The notes beneath the pieces are model-generated. The model was not told where the DNA came from and did not search any database. It was given only the letters and a program-made list of their open reading frames with translations. Position numbers and translations under genes: made by a program. From NCBI RefSeq assembly GCF_020535565.1, contig NZ_CP084758.1, positions 1,391,501-1,455,500 on the forward strand: a stretch of 64,000 bases of DNA, in the 5' to 3' direction. Shown here piece after piece: positions 1-11,618 of this stretch (position 1 is its first letter; the number at the start of each line of letters is the position of its first letter). The DNA is from Shinella sp. XGS7 (GTDB lineage: Bacteria > Pseudomonadota > Gammaproteobacteria > Burkholderiales > Burkholderiaceae_C).

Positions 1-1
1 C

Positions 2-364
2 GTGACGGCCTTCTGGCACTCGGTGCGCCATGCCAAGCCCCTGGCCATCGGTCTGAACTGTGCCCTGGGCGCCACCCTGATGCGGCCCTATATCGAGGAG
101 CTGGCCAAGGCAGCGGGCGAGGTGGCCGTGAGCTGCTACCCGAATGCCGGCCTGCCCAATCCCATGAGCGATACCGGCTTCGACGAGACGCCGGATGTGA
201 CCGGCCGTCTGGTGGGCGAGTTTGCCGCCGCCGGCTTCCTGAACATCGCGGGCGGCTGCTGCGGCACCACGCCGGCACATATCGCCGCCATCGCCCAGAG
301 CGTCTCGGCCTACAAGCCGCGCAGCTGCGGCCAGCGTTTCTTCAGCGCCCTGGTCGAGGGCTGA
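2..364 (+). CDS. metH: Methionine synthase, homocysteine-binding module (3' end only)
   Basis: This is the last 120 residues of a homocysteine S-methyltransferase domain; the true start lies before the window. The GGCCGTTP motif near the end (about positions 260-283) carries the paired cysteines that bind the zinc which activates homocysteine. The protein stops right after this domain, whereas a full-length MetH would continue into folate, cobalamin and activation domains. Those domains are encoded separately at 2700-5435, so methionine synthase is split in two here, a known arrangement in Burkholderiales. The 3' end overlaps the convergent hydrolase gene by 23 bases. A stand-alone homocysteine methyltransferase is a less likely reading because the partner module is so close. 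Confidence 0.88.
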   Translation: MTAFWHSVRHAKPLAIGLNCALGATLMRPYIEELAKAAGEVAVSCYPNAGLPNPMSDTGFDETPDVTGRLVGEFAAAGFLNIAGGCCGTTPAHIAAIAQSVSAYKPRSCGQRFFSALVEG

Positions 365-1184
365 GTCGAGGGCTGAGTTCAGGGGCCGAGGCCGCCCGCG
401 CGGCGGCCAGCACGGCCAGGGTCTCGCGCCGTACCAGGGCGGGCTGCTCCTTCTGCACATAGTGGCCGCTGCCCTCGGCCAGCACCAGGCGCGCACGCGG
501 CAGCTCTTGTGCCATCAGGCGCTGCTGTTCCAGCCAGACGCGCTGGAAGCTGGCGTCCGCCAGCGGCGGGGCCGTGGTGGCCGCGATCACCACGGCGGGC
601 ACCGCGGGCAGGCTGGCCAGATCGCCGATCTGGGCATAGGTGGCGGGCAGGCCGCGCATCTCGGCGCGCACCCAGGGCTCGCTCAGGGCCAGCGCCCAGC
701 CGGGCACATCACAGAGTCGTGAACCCGCGGCCGTGCAGGCCGCGGTGAAGCCTGGCGGGCGGGCATCCACCAGCACCAGGCCGGCCACATCCTGCGGATA
801 GCGGCGCGCAAAACTCAGCACAAAGGGGCCGCCGAGCGAATGCCCGGCCAGCACATAGGGCGGCGGCAGGCCTCGGTCCTGCAGGGCCTGATGCAGCTGG
901 GCGGCCAGCTCGGCGCCGCTGCGGCTGTCCTGCTGGGGCGCCAGCCGGCGGTTGCGCTGGTAGCGCACCACGGTGGTGTGGGCCGACAGCTCCTCGGCCA
1001 GACGGGTCCAGGCCTCGGGCCCATCGCCCGCGCCGGCTTCGAGCACCAGCACCGGGCCGCCGCGGCCTTGCACCAGCAGCTGGGGGCCGGCCGCCTCCTC
1101 GGGGCCGGCGGCGCAGGCCGCCAAGGCGACTGTCAGGGCGAGCGCGGTCAGCCGCAGCGGGGCAAGAGACAGCATGGCGGGCAT
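342..1184 (-). CDS. Alpha/beta hydrolase lipoprotein
   Basis: This 280-residue alpha/beta-fold hydrolase begins with a hydrophobic signal peptide ending in a lipobox (LAAC, Cys24), so it is probably anchored in a membrane and faces the periplasm. The nucleophile elbow GHSLG places Ser116; Asp141 after the LVLV strand and His242 in EGSGH complete a plausible triad. The substrate cannot be deduced: esterase, lipase or aminopeptidase activity are all possible. The gene sits between the two methionine synthase modules on the opposite strand and overlaps the first by 23 bases. A start three codons later is also possible. Confidence 0.75.
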   Translation of the reverse strand: MPAMLSLAPLRLTALALTVALAACAAGPEEAAGPQLLVQGRGGPVLVLEAGAGDGPEAWTRLAEELSAHTTVVRYQRNRRLAPQQDSRSGAELAAQLHQALQDRGLPPPYVLAGHSLGGPFVLSFARRYPQDVAGLVLVDARPPGFTAACTAAGSRLCDVPGWALALSEPWVRAEMRGLPATYAQIGDLASLPAVPAVVIAATTAPPLADASFQRVWLEQQRLMAQELPRARLVLAEGSGHYVQKEQPALVRRETLAVLAAARAASAPELSPRLSPRPGR

Positions 1185-1253
1185 TCGGGCGTGGCAGGCG
1201 ATGCAGCGCAGCCTAGGCCCGGCCGCTGAAGACTTGATGAAATGCGCGCGGGC

Positions 1254-2462
1254 TTAGTAGAGCTTGAGCAGCTTCTCGGTGTTGAGCCGCAGCTTGAGCT
1301 CGTGCGGGGCCAGGCTGGCCACGATGGCCTGGCTGGCCAGGCGGGTGTCGCGCGGCACCGGCTCGCTCAGGGGATTGCCGCTGCGCCCCATCAGGGCGGC
1401 CACCAGGGGCTCGTTGGCGCTGTGGCCGCGGCGCGCGACCACGCCCAGCTCGCCGCTGGCCAGACGCACCAGGCTGCCGGGCGGGTACAGGCCCACGGCC
1501 TTGATCAGCATGGCGCCGGTGGGGTCGGGCTGCTGCAGTTCGTCCAGATAGGCGGCGCGCGCGGCCTGGGCGCCGGAGAGGGCGCGGCGGTTGCGCCGCG
1601 GCGCCAGGCGGGCGCCGTAGATGTCCACCCGGCGCAGCACCCGCGCCATCTGCTCGGGCAGGCTGCGGCCCTCCAGCGAGCCGGGGCCGGCCTCGTGATG
1701 CAGACGCACCACCTGCAGCCAGAGCGAGTCCTGCACGCCCAGCTCGCGCAGCAGCTCGGCGCTGGAGTCGCCATGGCCGTCCAGGGCCTGGCGCTGGGTC
1801 TCGTCGGGGCGTTCCAGCTGCACGGCCAGGCGGTCTTGCAGGGCGCTGATGGCGATGTTCATGCTCAGGGCGGCGCGGGCCAGCACCTCGCGCACATCCT
1901 CGGCCCAGCCCAGCTGGCGGGCGCAGAGCTCGCCCAGGGCCAGGCTCAGCAGGCCGTGGCGGGCGCTGTAATGCTGGTGCTCCTGGCTGCTTTCCAGGAT
2001 CAGCAGCATCAGGGCGGCGTCGGTCTGCTGGCGCACCCGGGCCAGCATTTCCTGCAGCAGGGCCTCGAAGCGGGGCAGGAAGTCGGCGCCGGCGGCGCGC
2101 GGCTCGCGCAGCAGGCTGTGGCTGCGCAGCAGCAGATCGGCCCAGGCCGCCTGGTCATTGGGCGGGGCCAGGGCCGCGGCCCGCTCGGGGCGGCCGCTGT
2201 AGTCGCTGCGCACCCGCGAGATCTCGCCCAGGGTGGCGCCCTGCAGCATCAGGGTGTCCATCTTGTGGGCGGCGGCGCGCTGGTAGGCACGCGTCTCGTC
2301 GGCCAGTACATAGGCGCCGCGCTCGATCACGGCCTGCACCAGGGGGCTGTCATGCAGGGGCTGGCCGCGGGCAATGAGCAGCTTGCCGCTGGCGTCGCGG
2401 ATGGAGAAGTCCAGCACCTGGCCGAGGCGCAGGCTGTTGGGTGGCAGGGGGATCAGGTCCAA
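1254..2462 (-). CDS. HD-GYP-like signalling protein, apparently degenerate
   Basis: The protein resembles HD-GYP cyclic-di-GMP phosphodiesterases, with an N-terminal domain opening LIPLPPNSLRLG and an HD-like helical domain after about residue 150. The helices align (RHGLLSLALGELCARQLG, then AALSMNIAISALQD), but the metal-binding HD pair and the GYP loop are not preserved, so it is probably a binding or signalling module rather than an active enzyme. The open frame extends to 2621, but that would overlap the SAH riboswitch on the other strand. A TTG at 2462 begins exactly where the conserved N-terminus begins, so I chose it. No partner genes are evident nearby. Confidence 0.6.
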   Translation of the reverse strand: MDLIPLPPNSLRLGQVLDFSIRDASGKLLIARGQPLHDSPLVQAVIERGAYVLADETRAYQRAAAHKMDTLMLQGATLGEISRVRSDYSGRPERAAALAPPNDQAAWADLLLRSHSLLREPRAAGADFLPRFEALLQEMLARVRQQTDAALMLLILESSQEHQHYSARHGLLSLALGELCARQLGWAEDVREVLARAALSMNIAISALQDRLAVQLERPDETQRQALDGHGDSSAELLRELGVQDSLWLQVVRLHHEAGPGSLEGRSLPEQMARVLRRVDIYGARLAPRRNRRALSGAQAARAAYLDELQQPDPTGAMLIKAVGLYPPGSLVRLASGELGVVARRGHSANEPLVAALMGRSGNPLSEPVPRDTRLASQAIVASLAPHELKLRLNTEKLLKLY

Positions 2463-2552
2463 GATGTCTTGCTTTCGTTCTTCACGGATTGTCGTCCCGC
2501 GGGGGCCGGGCTTGAGCGCGCCACCCGGGCTTGAGCGTAAAATCGCACGCGG

Positions 2553-2632
2553 TCCGAGGAGCGTTGCGACGGTTGAACCGCCAGGCTCGGAACAGGACCG
2601 GCCCGGGGCCGGTTCCCGCAACGACGCTCACC
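2553..2632 (+). promoter_or_regulatory. SAH (S-adenosylhomocysteine) riboswitch
   Basis: The segment carries the hallmark core of the SAH riboswitch: CCGAGGAGCGTTGC at 2554-2567 and GCAACGACGCTCA at 2618-2630, which pair to form the main helix. Between them lie the conserved GGCTCGG block and a GC-rich hairpin near 2597-2613. These RNAs are known upstream of ahcY, metH and metF in Proteobacteria and turn expression on when SAH accumulates. It lies 67 bases before the metH start at 2700, the expected spacing for control of that gene. The call rests on the two conserved blocks and their complementarity. Confidence 0.9.
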
Positions 2633-2699
2633 GTTCCACGCACCGTCCGTGGCCGCGGTGAGTTCGCGGCCCCCTCTCCTTCGTGATACCGAGGCCGCC

Positions 2700-5435
<2,736 letters not shown>

Positions 5436-5442
5436 GCCGCTG

Positions 5443-5469
5443 GCCCGGCCGCCGATGGACAGGCCGGGC
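5443..5469 (+). terminator. Hairpin after metH
   Basis: GCCCGGCC at 5443-5450 and GGCCGGGC at 5462-5469 form an eight-pair stem eight bases beyond the metH stop. No T-run follows, so intrinsic termination is uncertain; it may mainly stabilise the transcript end. Confidence 0.4.
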
Positions 5470-5573
5470 ACAAGCGCTTACAAAGACAGGTCGGCGCGGC
5501 GCCTGTTCAGGCGTTAAGTTCTGAGGCCCGGTGCTCCGGCACAGGGCATGCATGAACAACAAGGAGGATCGCG

Positions 5574-6269
5574 ATGAACCTGTCCCTCAACTCCAGCCAG
5601 ACCATTGCGGCCGTGGCCATTGCCGGCGCCCTGCTGGCCGGGGCCTATGCCGTGGGCCGCTCCAACGGTGGCGAGGCTCCCGCAGCCCCCGTGGTGGCCA
5701 CCGCGCCCGAGGCCGCCAAGCCCGAGCCGGTGAGCGAACCCGCCCCCGCGCAGAAGACCGAGCTGCCGGCCGAGGCGCCTGCCACGCCCAAGCCCGCCGC
5801 CAAGCCGGCGACCCCGGCGGCCAAGCCCGCGGCCAAGCCGGCCGCGCATGAAGCGACCGAGGCCGTGGCCGAAGCCAAGCCCGCCGCGCCGGTGGCGGAG
5901 GTGCAGAGCAAGCCCGTGCCTGCCAAGCCTGCCCTGTGTGCCGACTGCCTGCGCGTGCTGGCCGTGCGCAGCGAGGAACGCAAGGGCGAAGGCTCGGGTC
6001 TGGGTGCCATTGGCGGCGCCGTGGTCGGCGGCTTGCTGGGCAACCAGGTGGGCGGCGGCAGCGGCAAGAAGCTGGCCACCCTGGGTGGCGCCGTGGCCGG
6101 CGGCTTTGCCGGCAACGAGCTGGAGAAGCGCCACAAGACCCAGCGCGTCTGGATCGTCAAGCTGGAGCGCGAGGACGGCCGCACCCTCAGCCATGAGCAG
6201 GCCAGCGATCCCGGCCTGACCGTCGGCGATGTGGCCGTGCTGCGCGACGGCGAGCTGCGCCGCCACTGA
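5574..6269 (+). CDS. Glycine-zipper 2TM domain envelope protein
   Basis: The 231-residue protein has an N-terminal membrane segment (about residues 10-28), a long Ala/Pro/Lys-rich linker (about 35-118), a CADC pair, and then a glycine-zipper region with AIGGAVVGGLLGNQVGGGSG and LGGAVAGGFAGNELE, typical of the SlyB/YcfJ-type 2TM family found in outer-membrane-associated proteins. The Pro/Ala linker would span the periplasm. The strong ribosome site AAGGAGG at 5564-5570 fixes the ATG. The role is probably envelope integrity; a specific function is not known. It stands alone between metH and a LysR gene. Confidence 0.7.
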   Translation: MNLSLNSSQTIAAVAIAGALLAGAYAVGRSNGGEAPAAPVVATAPEAAKPEPVSEPAPAQKTELPAEAPATPKPAAKPATPAAKPAAKPAAHEATEAVAEAKPAAPVAEVQSKPVPAKPALCADCLRVLAVRSEERKGEGSGLGAIGGAVVGGLLGNQVGGGSGKKLATLGGAVAGGFAGNELEKRHKTQRVWIVKLEREDGRTLSHEQASDPGLTVGDVAVLRDGELRRH

Positions 6270-6325
6270 GTCCCCCGGCCGCTGCGGCGGCCGTTCGCCC
6301 TGCGCAGCCTGCCTACACTCGCGGG

Positions 6326-7264
6326 GTGAACACCAAATTTCTCGAAACCCTGGTGGTGCTGTCGCGGGTGGGCAGCTTCCGCGAGACAGCCCAGGTGATG
6401 ATCACCACCCAGGCCGCCATCTCCCAGCGCATTGCCGCGCTGGAGGAGGAGCTGGGCTGCGATCTGGTGGACCGCAGCGCGCGCCGCCTGCAGCTCACTC
6501 CGCGCGGCGAGCTGGTGGTGCGCCAGGCCGAGCGCATGCTGGCCCTGGAGCGCGAACTGCGCGAAAGCACCCGCCCTGATGCCCCGGCCGCCGGCCGCGT
6601 GCGCATCGGCGCCATCGAGACCGTGGTCCACACCTGGCTCTCGCCCCTGATACGCCGCCTGGCCGAGCGCTGCCCCCAGGTGGAGCCCGATCTGAGTGTG
6701 GACACGGCCCGGCATCTGCAGGAGCAGTTCCGCCAACGCAAGCTGGATCTGATGATCCAGAACGACCCTTTTCCCGAGGCCATCGGTACGCTGGACTACC
6801 GGGTCACACCCCTGTGCGAGTTCCCGCTGCGCTGGGTGGCGCGTCCCGAGTTGCTGCCCGCCAGCGGCCGCCTGTGCCTGCAGGACCTGGAGCGGGTGCC
6901 CTTGCTCACCTTCTCCAAGACCTCCAGCCCACAGGCCCATGTGCGGGCCCTGTTTGCCGAGCACGAGGGCTCGCCGGTGCGCATCTGCAGCTTCCCCTCG
7001 GTGCAGTCCATCATTCAGCTGGCCAGCACGGGCTACGGCATTGCCGCCATCCCGCCGGTTTTTGTGCGTGAGCAGATGGCGCGCGGCGAGCTCTGGCAGT
7101 GCGAGGGCCCGGCCCTGCCCGCCATGCTGATCACGGCCATGGCCGAGAGCCGCATGAGCGTGGCCGTGCGCGAGACCCTGGGCGTGGTGCGCGAGGTGGT
7201 GAGTGAGTTCTGCGAGCAGGCCGGCCCGGACTGGGTGCGGCCGCTCGAAACCGAACAGGTCTAG
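6326..7264 (+). CDS. LysR-family transcriptional regulator
   Basis: The first 60 residues form a winged helix-turn-helix typical of LysR regulators (FLETLVVLSRVGSFRETAQ, then QAAISQRIAALEEELG). Residues 90-295 form the co-inducer-binding substrate domain. Length (312) is normal. GTG is the start, directly after a GC-rich stretch. It converges on the 5-oxoprolinase/TRAP operon and its 3' end overlaps pxpA by four bases, so it is a candidate regulator of that operon, but its effector is unknown. Confidence 0.88.
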   Translation: MNTKFLETLVVLSRVGSFRETAQVMITTQAAISQRIAALEEELGCDLVDRSARRLQLTPRGELVVRQAERMLALERELRESTRPDAPAAGRVRIGAIETVVHTWLSPLIRRLAERCPQVEPDLSVDTARHLQEQFRQRKLDLMIQNDPFPEAIGTLDYRVTPLCEFPLRWVARPELLPASGRLCLQDLERVPLLTFSKTSSPQAHVRALFAEHEGSPVRICSFPSVQSIIQLASTGYGIAAIPPVFVREQMARGELWQCEGPALPAMLITAMAESRMSVAVRETLGVVREVVSEFCEQAGPDWVRPLETEQV

Positions 7265-8040
7265 CCGCGCTGCGGCGCGCGCAGCTGCACGCCATCGGCG
7301 CTGAGCTCGGCACGGATGCGGCGCGCGAAGTCCAGAGCCCCGGCCTGGTCGCCATGCAGGCACAGGGTGTCGGCCTTGAGCGCCACGGTCTTGCCGCTCT
7401 GGGCGGTGACGCTGCCGCCCAGCATCTGGCGCACCTGGGCCAGGGACTGCTCCTCGTCTTCGATCATGGCGCCGGCCTGGTTGCGCGGGGTGAGGCTGCC
7501 ATCGTCCTGGTAGCTGCGGTCGGCAAAGACCTCGCCGGCCGTGCGCAGGCCCAGGGCCTGGGCGGTCTCGACCATCACGCTGCCGGCCAGGCCGAAATAG
7601 ACCAGGCCGGGGTCGAAGTCGCGCACCGCCTGGGCAATGGCCTCGGAGAGCGCGCGGTCCTTGACCGCCATGTTGTAGAGCGCGCCATGCGGCTTCACAT
7701 GGTTGAGCCGGCCGCCCGCGGCCTGCACAAAGCCGGCCAGGGCGCCCACCTGGTAGACCACCATGGCATAGGCCTCGGCGGGTGTGATCTTCATCTCGCG
7801 CCGGCCAAAGCCCTGCAGGTCCGGCAGGCCGGGGTGCGCGCCCACGGCCACGCCCTTGCTCAGGGCCGCACCCACGATGCGGCGCATGGTGGGCGGGTCG
7901 CCGGCATGGAAGCCGCAGGCGATATTGGCGGAGCTCACGTGGTCCAGGATGGCGATGTCATTGCCCATGGCGTAGGCGCCGAAGCCTTCGCCCATATCGC
8001 AATTCAAATCCAGGCAGTTCCGATCCAATGTGCTGCTCAT
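7261..8040 (-). CDS. pxpA: 5-oxoprolinase subunit A (LamB/YcsF family)
   Basis: The 259-residue protein opens with DLNCDMGEGFG and contains ACGFHAGDP, VGAHPGLPD and HVKPHGALYN, signature blocks of the LamB/YcsF family. With PxpB and PxpC it forms the ATP-dependent bacterial 5-oxoprolinase, which opens the pyroglutamate ring to glutamate. ATG at 8040 overlaps the stop of pxpC as ATGA, so the two are translationally coupled. It is the last gene of a minus-strand run beginning with a TRAP transporter. Confidence 0.93.
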   Translation of the reverse strand: MSSTLDRNCLDLNCDMGEGFGAYAMGNDIAILDHVSSANIACGFHAGDPPTMRRIVGAALSKGVAVGAHPGLPDLQGFGRREMKITPAEAYAMVVYQVGALAGFVQAAGGRLNHVKPHGALYNMAVKDRALSEAIAQAVRDFDPGLVYFGLAGSVMVETAQALGLRTAGEVFADRSYQDDGSLTPRNQAGAMIEDEEQSLAQVRQMLGGSVTAQSGKTVALKADTLCLHGDQAGALDFARRIRAELSADGVQLRAPQRG

Positions 8041-8996
8041 AGCAGGGCATCCCTCAGGGTGGCGAGCAGCTGCTCGCGCTGCAGATAAAGCGCCTGCGCT
8101 GTTTCCAGCGTCACGGCCTCGAAGCGTAGCGTCTGCTGCGGGCCCAGCTGGGCCAGGCGCGGCAGGTCCACGCTGATGACATGGGCGATCTTGGGATAGC
8201 CGCCGGTGCCGTGGCGTTCGGCCATCAGCACTATGGGCTGGCCATCGTTGGGCACCTGGATGGTGCCGAAGCTCATGGCCTCCGACACCAGCTCGCCCGG
8301 CGCGCTGCGTTCCAGGGCCGGGCCTTCCAGGCGGTAGCCCATGCGGTCGGACTGCGCGGCGATGCGGAACTCGGCCTGCAGCAGGAAATCGCGCGCGGCC
8401 GGCGTGAACAGCGCCCAATGCTCGCCCGGCATCACCCGCAGGGGCACGGCCTGGCCCCGCGGCTCGCGGGGCACGCTGCTGGGCAGGATGGGGCGTACCC
8501 CGGGGCCGAGCGCCGCGGGGCGGCCGCTGGCATCCGACGCCAGCAGCACATCGCCCTTGCGCAGGGCGCGGCCCGCAAAGCCGCCGAAGCCGCCGCGCAC
8601 ATAGGTGCTGCGGCTGCCCATCAGGGGCGTGATGGCAAAACCGCCACGCACGGCCAGATAGGCGCGCAGCCCGGCCTCGCAGGCGCCAAACTCCAGCACG
8701 CCACCGGCCGGCACGTCCACGGCGCGGTCGGGCCGCAGGCGCCGGCCGTCCAGGCGGGCCGAGAGATCGGCGCCGCAGATCGCGATGCGGGTGGCGGCCT
8801 CGAAGCGCAGGCTGGGGCCGGTGAGCACGATCTCCAGCGTGGCCTCGTCCCCGCTGTTGCCGGCCAGCAGATTGGCCATGCGGTGCGACCACTCGTCCAT
8901 CACCCCGCTCACGGGCACGCCCAGGCCTTGATGGCCGTAGCGGCCCAGGTCCTGGGCCTGGGTCTGGGCGCCGGGCTTGAGCACTTCGATCTTCAT
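8037..8996 (-). CDS. pxpC: 5-oxoprolinase subunit C (carboxyltransferase-like)
   Basis: This 319-residue protein belongs to the biotin-dependent carboxyltransferase-like family (KipA/YbgK/PxpC). The N-terminus IEVLKPGAQTQAQDLGRYG and the later block SDRMGYRLEGP are characteristic. It acts with PxpA and PxpB in ATP-driven cleavage of 5-oxoproline in the cytoplasm. It overlaps both neighbours by four bases, consistent with equimolar synthesis. In older annotations such genes are called urea amidolyase-related or allophanate hydrolase subunit 2; the pxpA neighbour supports the 5-oxoprolinase role. Confidence 0.92.
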   Translation of the reverse strand: MKIEVLKPGAQTQAQDLGRYGHQGLGVPVSGVMDEWSHRMANLLAGNSGDEATLEIVLTGPSLRFEAATRIAICGADLSARLDGRRLRPDRAVDVPAGGVLEFGACEAGLRAYLAVRGGFAITPLMGSRSTYVRGGFGGFAGRALRKGDVLLASDASGRPAALGPGVRPILPSSVPREPRGQAVPLRVMPGEHWALFTPAARDFLLQAEFRIAAQSDRMGYRLEGPALERSAPGELVSEAMSFGTIQVPNDGQPIVLMAERHGTGGYPKIAHVISVDLPRLAQLGPQQTLRFEAVTLETAQALYLQREQLLATLRDALL

Positions 8997-9724
8997 GCCG
9001 CGGCCTTCCCGGCATCTTGTTCGGCCAGCAGGGCCAGATAGTCGGCCTGGCTGATGGACACGAAGCGGATCGCATCGCCCGGCGCCAGGCGGCAGGGCGG
9101 CTCGGCCGCGGGGTCGAAGAGGCGCAAGGGCGTGCGGCCGATCAGGTTCCAGCCGCCTGGCGTCTCCAGCGGATAGATGCAGGTCTGCTCGCGGGCGATG
9201 GCCACCGAGCCGGGTGGGATGCGGGTGCGCGGCTGGGCGCGGCGCGGCATGGAGAGCGCCGGGTCCAGGCCGCCGATGAAGGGAAAGCCGGGCGCGAAGC
9301 CCAGCATATGGACACGATGGGCTGAGGCCAGGTGGCGCGCCACCACGGCCTCGGGCGCCAGACCGCAGCGCTGGGCCACCTCGGCCAGGTCGGGGCCGTA
9401 GTCATTGTCGGCCGCGCCATAGCAGACCGGCACCTCGACCACGCGGCCGCTGTCGGCCTCGGCCTCCAGCGGCGTGCTCAGGCGTTCCAGCAGCTGCTCG
9501 CGCAGGCTGGCAAAAGGGGAGGGGCCAAAGCACTCCGGCCGGTAGTGCAGGGCCACGGTGGTGAAGGCCGGCACCACATCGCGCACGCCCGCGATGGGCT
9601 GCTCGTGCAGACGCCGCACCAGGGCATGCACGCGCGCGCTGGTGGCCGGGTCCACCTCGGTGCCCAGGCCGACCAGCAGGCAGCGGTCGCCCACCGCCTC
9701 AATGCGCCAGTTGCTGCTCATCAC
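8993..9724 (-). CDS. pxpB: 5-oxoprolinase subunit B (KipI family)
   Basis: The 243-residue protein is of the KipI/YbgJ/PxpB family. It has the N-terminal GDRCLLVGLG segment, the VPVCYG strand around residue 98, GFAPGFPFIGGLD near the middle and TPGGWNLIGRTP toward the end, all typical. It is the partner of PxpC. Its start lies only four bases after the dctM stop, which strongly suggests co-transcription with the TRAP transporter genes upstream. The ORF opens with two ATG codons. Confidence 0.92.
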   Translation of the reverse strand: MMSSNWRIEAVGDRCLLVGLGTEVDPATSARVHALVRRLHEQPIAGVRDVVPAFTTVALHYRPECFGPSPFASLREQLLERLSTPLEAEADSGRVVEVPVCYGAADNDYGPDLAEVAQRCGLAPEAVVARHLASAHRVHMLGFAPGFPFIGGLDPALSMPRRAQPRTRIPPGSVAIAREQTCIYPLETPGGWNLIGRTPLRLFDPAAEPPCRLAPGDAIRFVSISQADYLALLAEQDAGKAAA

Positions 9725-9728
9725 CGTT

Positions 9729-11027
9729 TCAGTTCATGGCTCGAGGCAGCACCATCACGATGTCCGGGAAGATCGTGATCAGGGCCGTGGCCAGCACCAG
9801 CAGCAGGAAGAAGGGCAGGGCCATGCGCGCCAGGGTGAACAGGCCCTTGCCGGTGATGCCCTGGATCACGAAGAGGTTGAAGCCCACCGGCGGGGTGATC
9901 TGCGCCATCTCCACCACCAGGATCAGGTAGATGCCGAACCACAGCGGGTCGATGCCGGCCGCCTGCACCGCGGGCAGCAGCACGGCCGTGGTCAGCACCA
10001 CGATGGAGATGCCGTCCAGAAAGCAGCCCAGCACGATGAAGAACAGGGTCAGCACCGTGAGCAGGCCCCAGGCGGGCAGCTGCAGGGAGCTGATCCACTG
10101 CGCCACATTGGCCGGCAGGCCGGTGAAGCTCATGGCGCTGGTGAGGTAGGCCGCCCCCATCAGGATGAAGGTGATCATGCAGGAGGTGCGGGCCGCACCC
10201 ATCAGGCTGGCAACAAAGGACTTGCGGTCCAGCGATCCGCCCAGGCCGGCGATCAAGAGGGCGCCGATCACGCCGATGGTGGCGGCCTCGGTGGCGGTGG
10301 CGATGCCGGCGTAGATGGAGCCGATCACGCCCACGATCAGCGCCACCACGGGGGCCAGCAGGCGCAGGCGCTTGAAGCGCTCGCCCCAGCCGATCTGCTC
10401 GGTCTCGCGCGGCACGCGTTCGGGGTGGCGCAGGGACCACAGGGCGATATAGCCCGAGAACAGCACCATCATCATGATGCCCGGCAGGATGCCGGCGGTG
10501 AACAGCTTGACGATGGAGACCTGGGCCGCCACGCCATAGACGATCATCACGATGGAGGGCGGAATCAGCAGGCCCAGGGTGCCGGCACCGGCCAGGGAGC
10601 CGATGCTGATGCTCTCGTCATAGCCGCGCGCCTTGAGCTCGGGCAGGGAGATCTTGCCGATGGTGGCGGCGGTGGCGGCCGAGCTGCCGCTGACCGCGGC
10701 AAAGATGCCGCAGCCCAGCACGTTCACATGCACCAGACGGCCCGGCAGGCGGCTCACCCAGGGGCCCAGGCCCGAGAACATGTCCTCGGCCAGGCGGGTG
10801 CGGTAGAGGATCTCGCCCATCCAGATGAACAGGGGTAGGGCGGTCAGGGCCCAGCTGGCGGTGGAGCTCCAAGCCGTGGTGGCGAAGAGCACGCCGGGCG
10901 GGGCGCTGGTGAAGAGCATCAGGCCGATCAGGCCGCAGCCCAGCAGGGCCAGCGCCACCCAGACCCCCAGGCCCAGCAGCAGAAAGAGCAGCGCCATCAG
11001 GACGCCGGCTTGCATCAGGTCGCTCAT
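9729..11027 (-). CDS. dctM: TRAP transporter large permease
   Basis: A 432-residue multi-helix membrane protein of the DctM/IT superfamily. Signature stretches include FAAVSGSSAATAATIGK and SIGSLAGAGTLGLLIPPSI, plus EMAQITPPVGFN near the C-terminus. It carries the substrate across the inner membrane with sodium or proton symport, together with the small permease and the binding protein encoded upstream. A strong AAGGAGG site precedes ATG 11027, so the longer frame to 11204 is not used. Downstream linkage to pxpBCA suggests that the imported compound is 5-oxoproline or is metabolised through it. Confidence 0.93.
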   Translation of the reverse strand: MSDLMQAGVLMALLFLLLGLGVWVALALLGCGLIGLMLFTSAPPGVLFATTAWSSTASWALTALPLFIWMGEILYRTRLAEDMFSGLGPWVSRLPGRLVHVNVLGCGIFAAVSGSSAATAATIGKISLPELKARGYDESISIGSLAGAGTLGLLIPPSIVMIVYGVAAQVSIVKLFTAGILPGIMMMVLFSGYIALWSLRHPERVPRETEQIGWGERFKRLRLLAPVVALIVGVIGSIYAGIATATEAATIGVIGALLIAGLGGSLDRKSFVASLMGAARTSCMITFILMGAAYLTSAMSFTGLPANVAQWISSLQLPAWGLLTVLTLFFIVLGCFLDGISIVVLTTAVLLPAVQAAGIDPLWFGIYLILVVEMAQITPPVGFNLFVIQGITGKGLFTLARMALPFFLLLVLATALITIFPDIVMVLPRAMN

Positions 11028-11074
11028 GGCGGCCTCCTTGGACTTCTTGTGTGGTGTGCGAGGGTGGGCGTGTC

Positions 11075-11581
11075 TTACTCGGTGCGGGCGGTTTCCACGC
11101 CGGCGTCCGACAGGGGCTGGCCGCGCAGGCCGCGCCACAGGCGCTCGGCCAGCATCAGGGCCAGCAGCAGCAGCCCGAGGGCCATGGAGAGCTGGGGAAT
11201 CCACAGCGGCACGCGCAGCAGGCCCTGGGCCACCTCCTCGTACTGCCAGGAGTCGTAGACGAACTGCAGGGTGTGCCAGGCCGCCCAGCCCGCCAGCGCC
11301 GTGCCTATGGCCGAAGCCAGCAGCTCGTAGCCGCGCTCCCAGTGCTTGGGCAGGAATTGCAGCACCAGGGTCACGCGGATGTGGTCGCCGTGGCGCATGG
11401 CATAGGGCAGGGCCAGAAAGGCCGAGGCGGCCATGGCCCAGGCGGCGAAATCATTGGCGGCGGGGATCTGGTGGCCCGCCAGGCGGGCCACGATCTGCGC
11501 GGCGATGACCAGGCCGATGGCGGCCAGGGCCAGCGCCGAGGCGGCGCCCGAGAGGCGGGCAAGACGGTCGAGGACGGCCAT
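11075..11581 (-). CDS. dctQ: TRAP transporter small permease
   Basis: The 168-residue protein has four predicted membrane helices and the DctQ pattern, including ANDFAAWAMAASAFLALPYAMRHGDHIRV, shown in many TRAP small permeases. It pairs with DctM to form the membrane part of the transporter. The start at 11581 (MAVLDRL) follows a purine-rich GAAGGAAG stretch; the frame upstream of it overlaps dctP and is discarded. It lies 37 bases after dctP and 47 bases before dctM in the same operon. Confidence 0.9.
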   Translation of the reverse strand: MAVLDRLARLSGAASALALAAIGLVIAAQIVARLAGHQIPAANDFAAWAMAASAFLALPYAMRHGDHIRVTLVLQFLPKHWERGYELLASAIGTALAGWAAWHTLQFVYDSWQYEEVAQGLLRVPLWIPQLSMALGLLLLALMLAERLWRGLRGQPLSDAGVETARTE

Positions 11582-11618
11582 GGCGCTGCTTCCTTCTTCT
11601 CTGGCTCGGGATGGAGGC

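Noticed and set aside
1242-2534. Long plus-strand open frame of 430 codons opposite the HD-GYP-like gene
   Set aside because: It is rich in Ala/Gly/His/Gln with no motif and is the mirror of a coding gene on the other strand in GC-rich DNA.
7261-9075. One 604-residue protein spanning pxpA and pxpC
   Set aside because: The frame runs through pxpC out of phase; pxpA starts cleanly at 8040 with an ATGA overlap.
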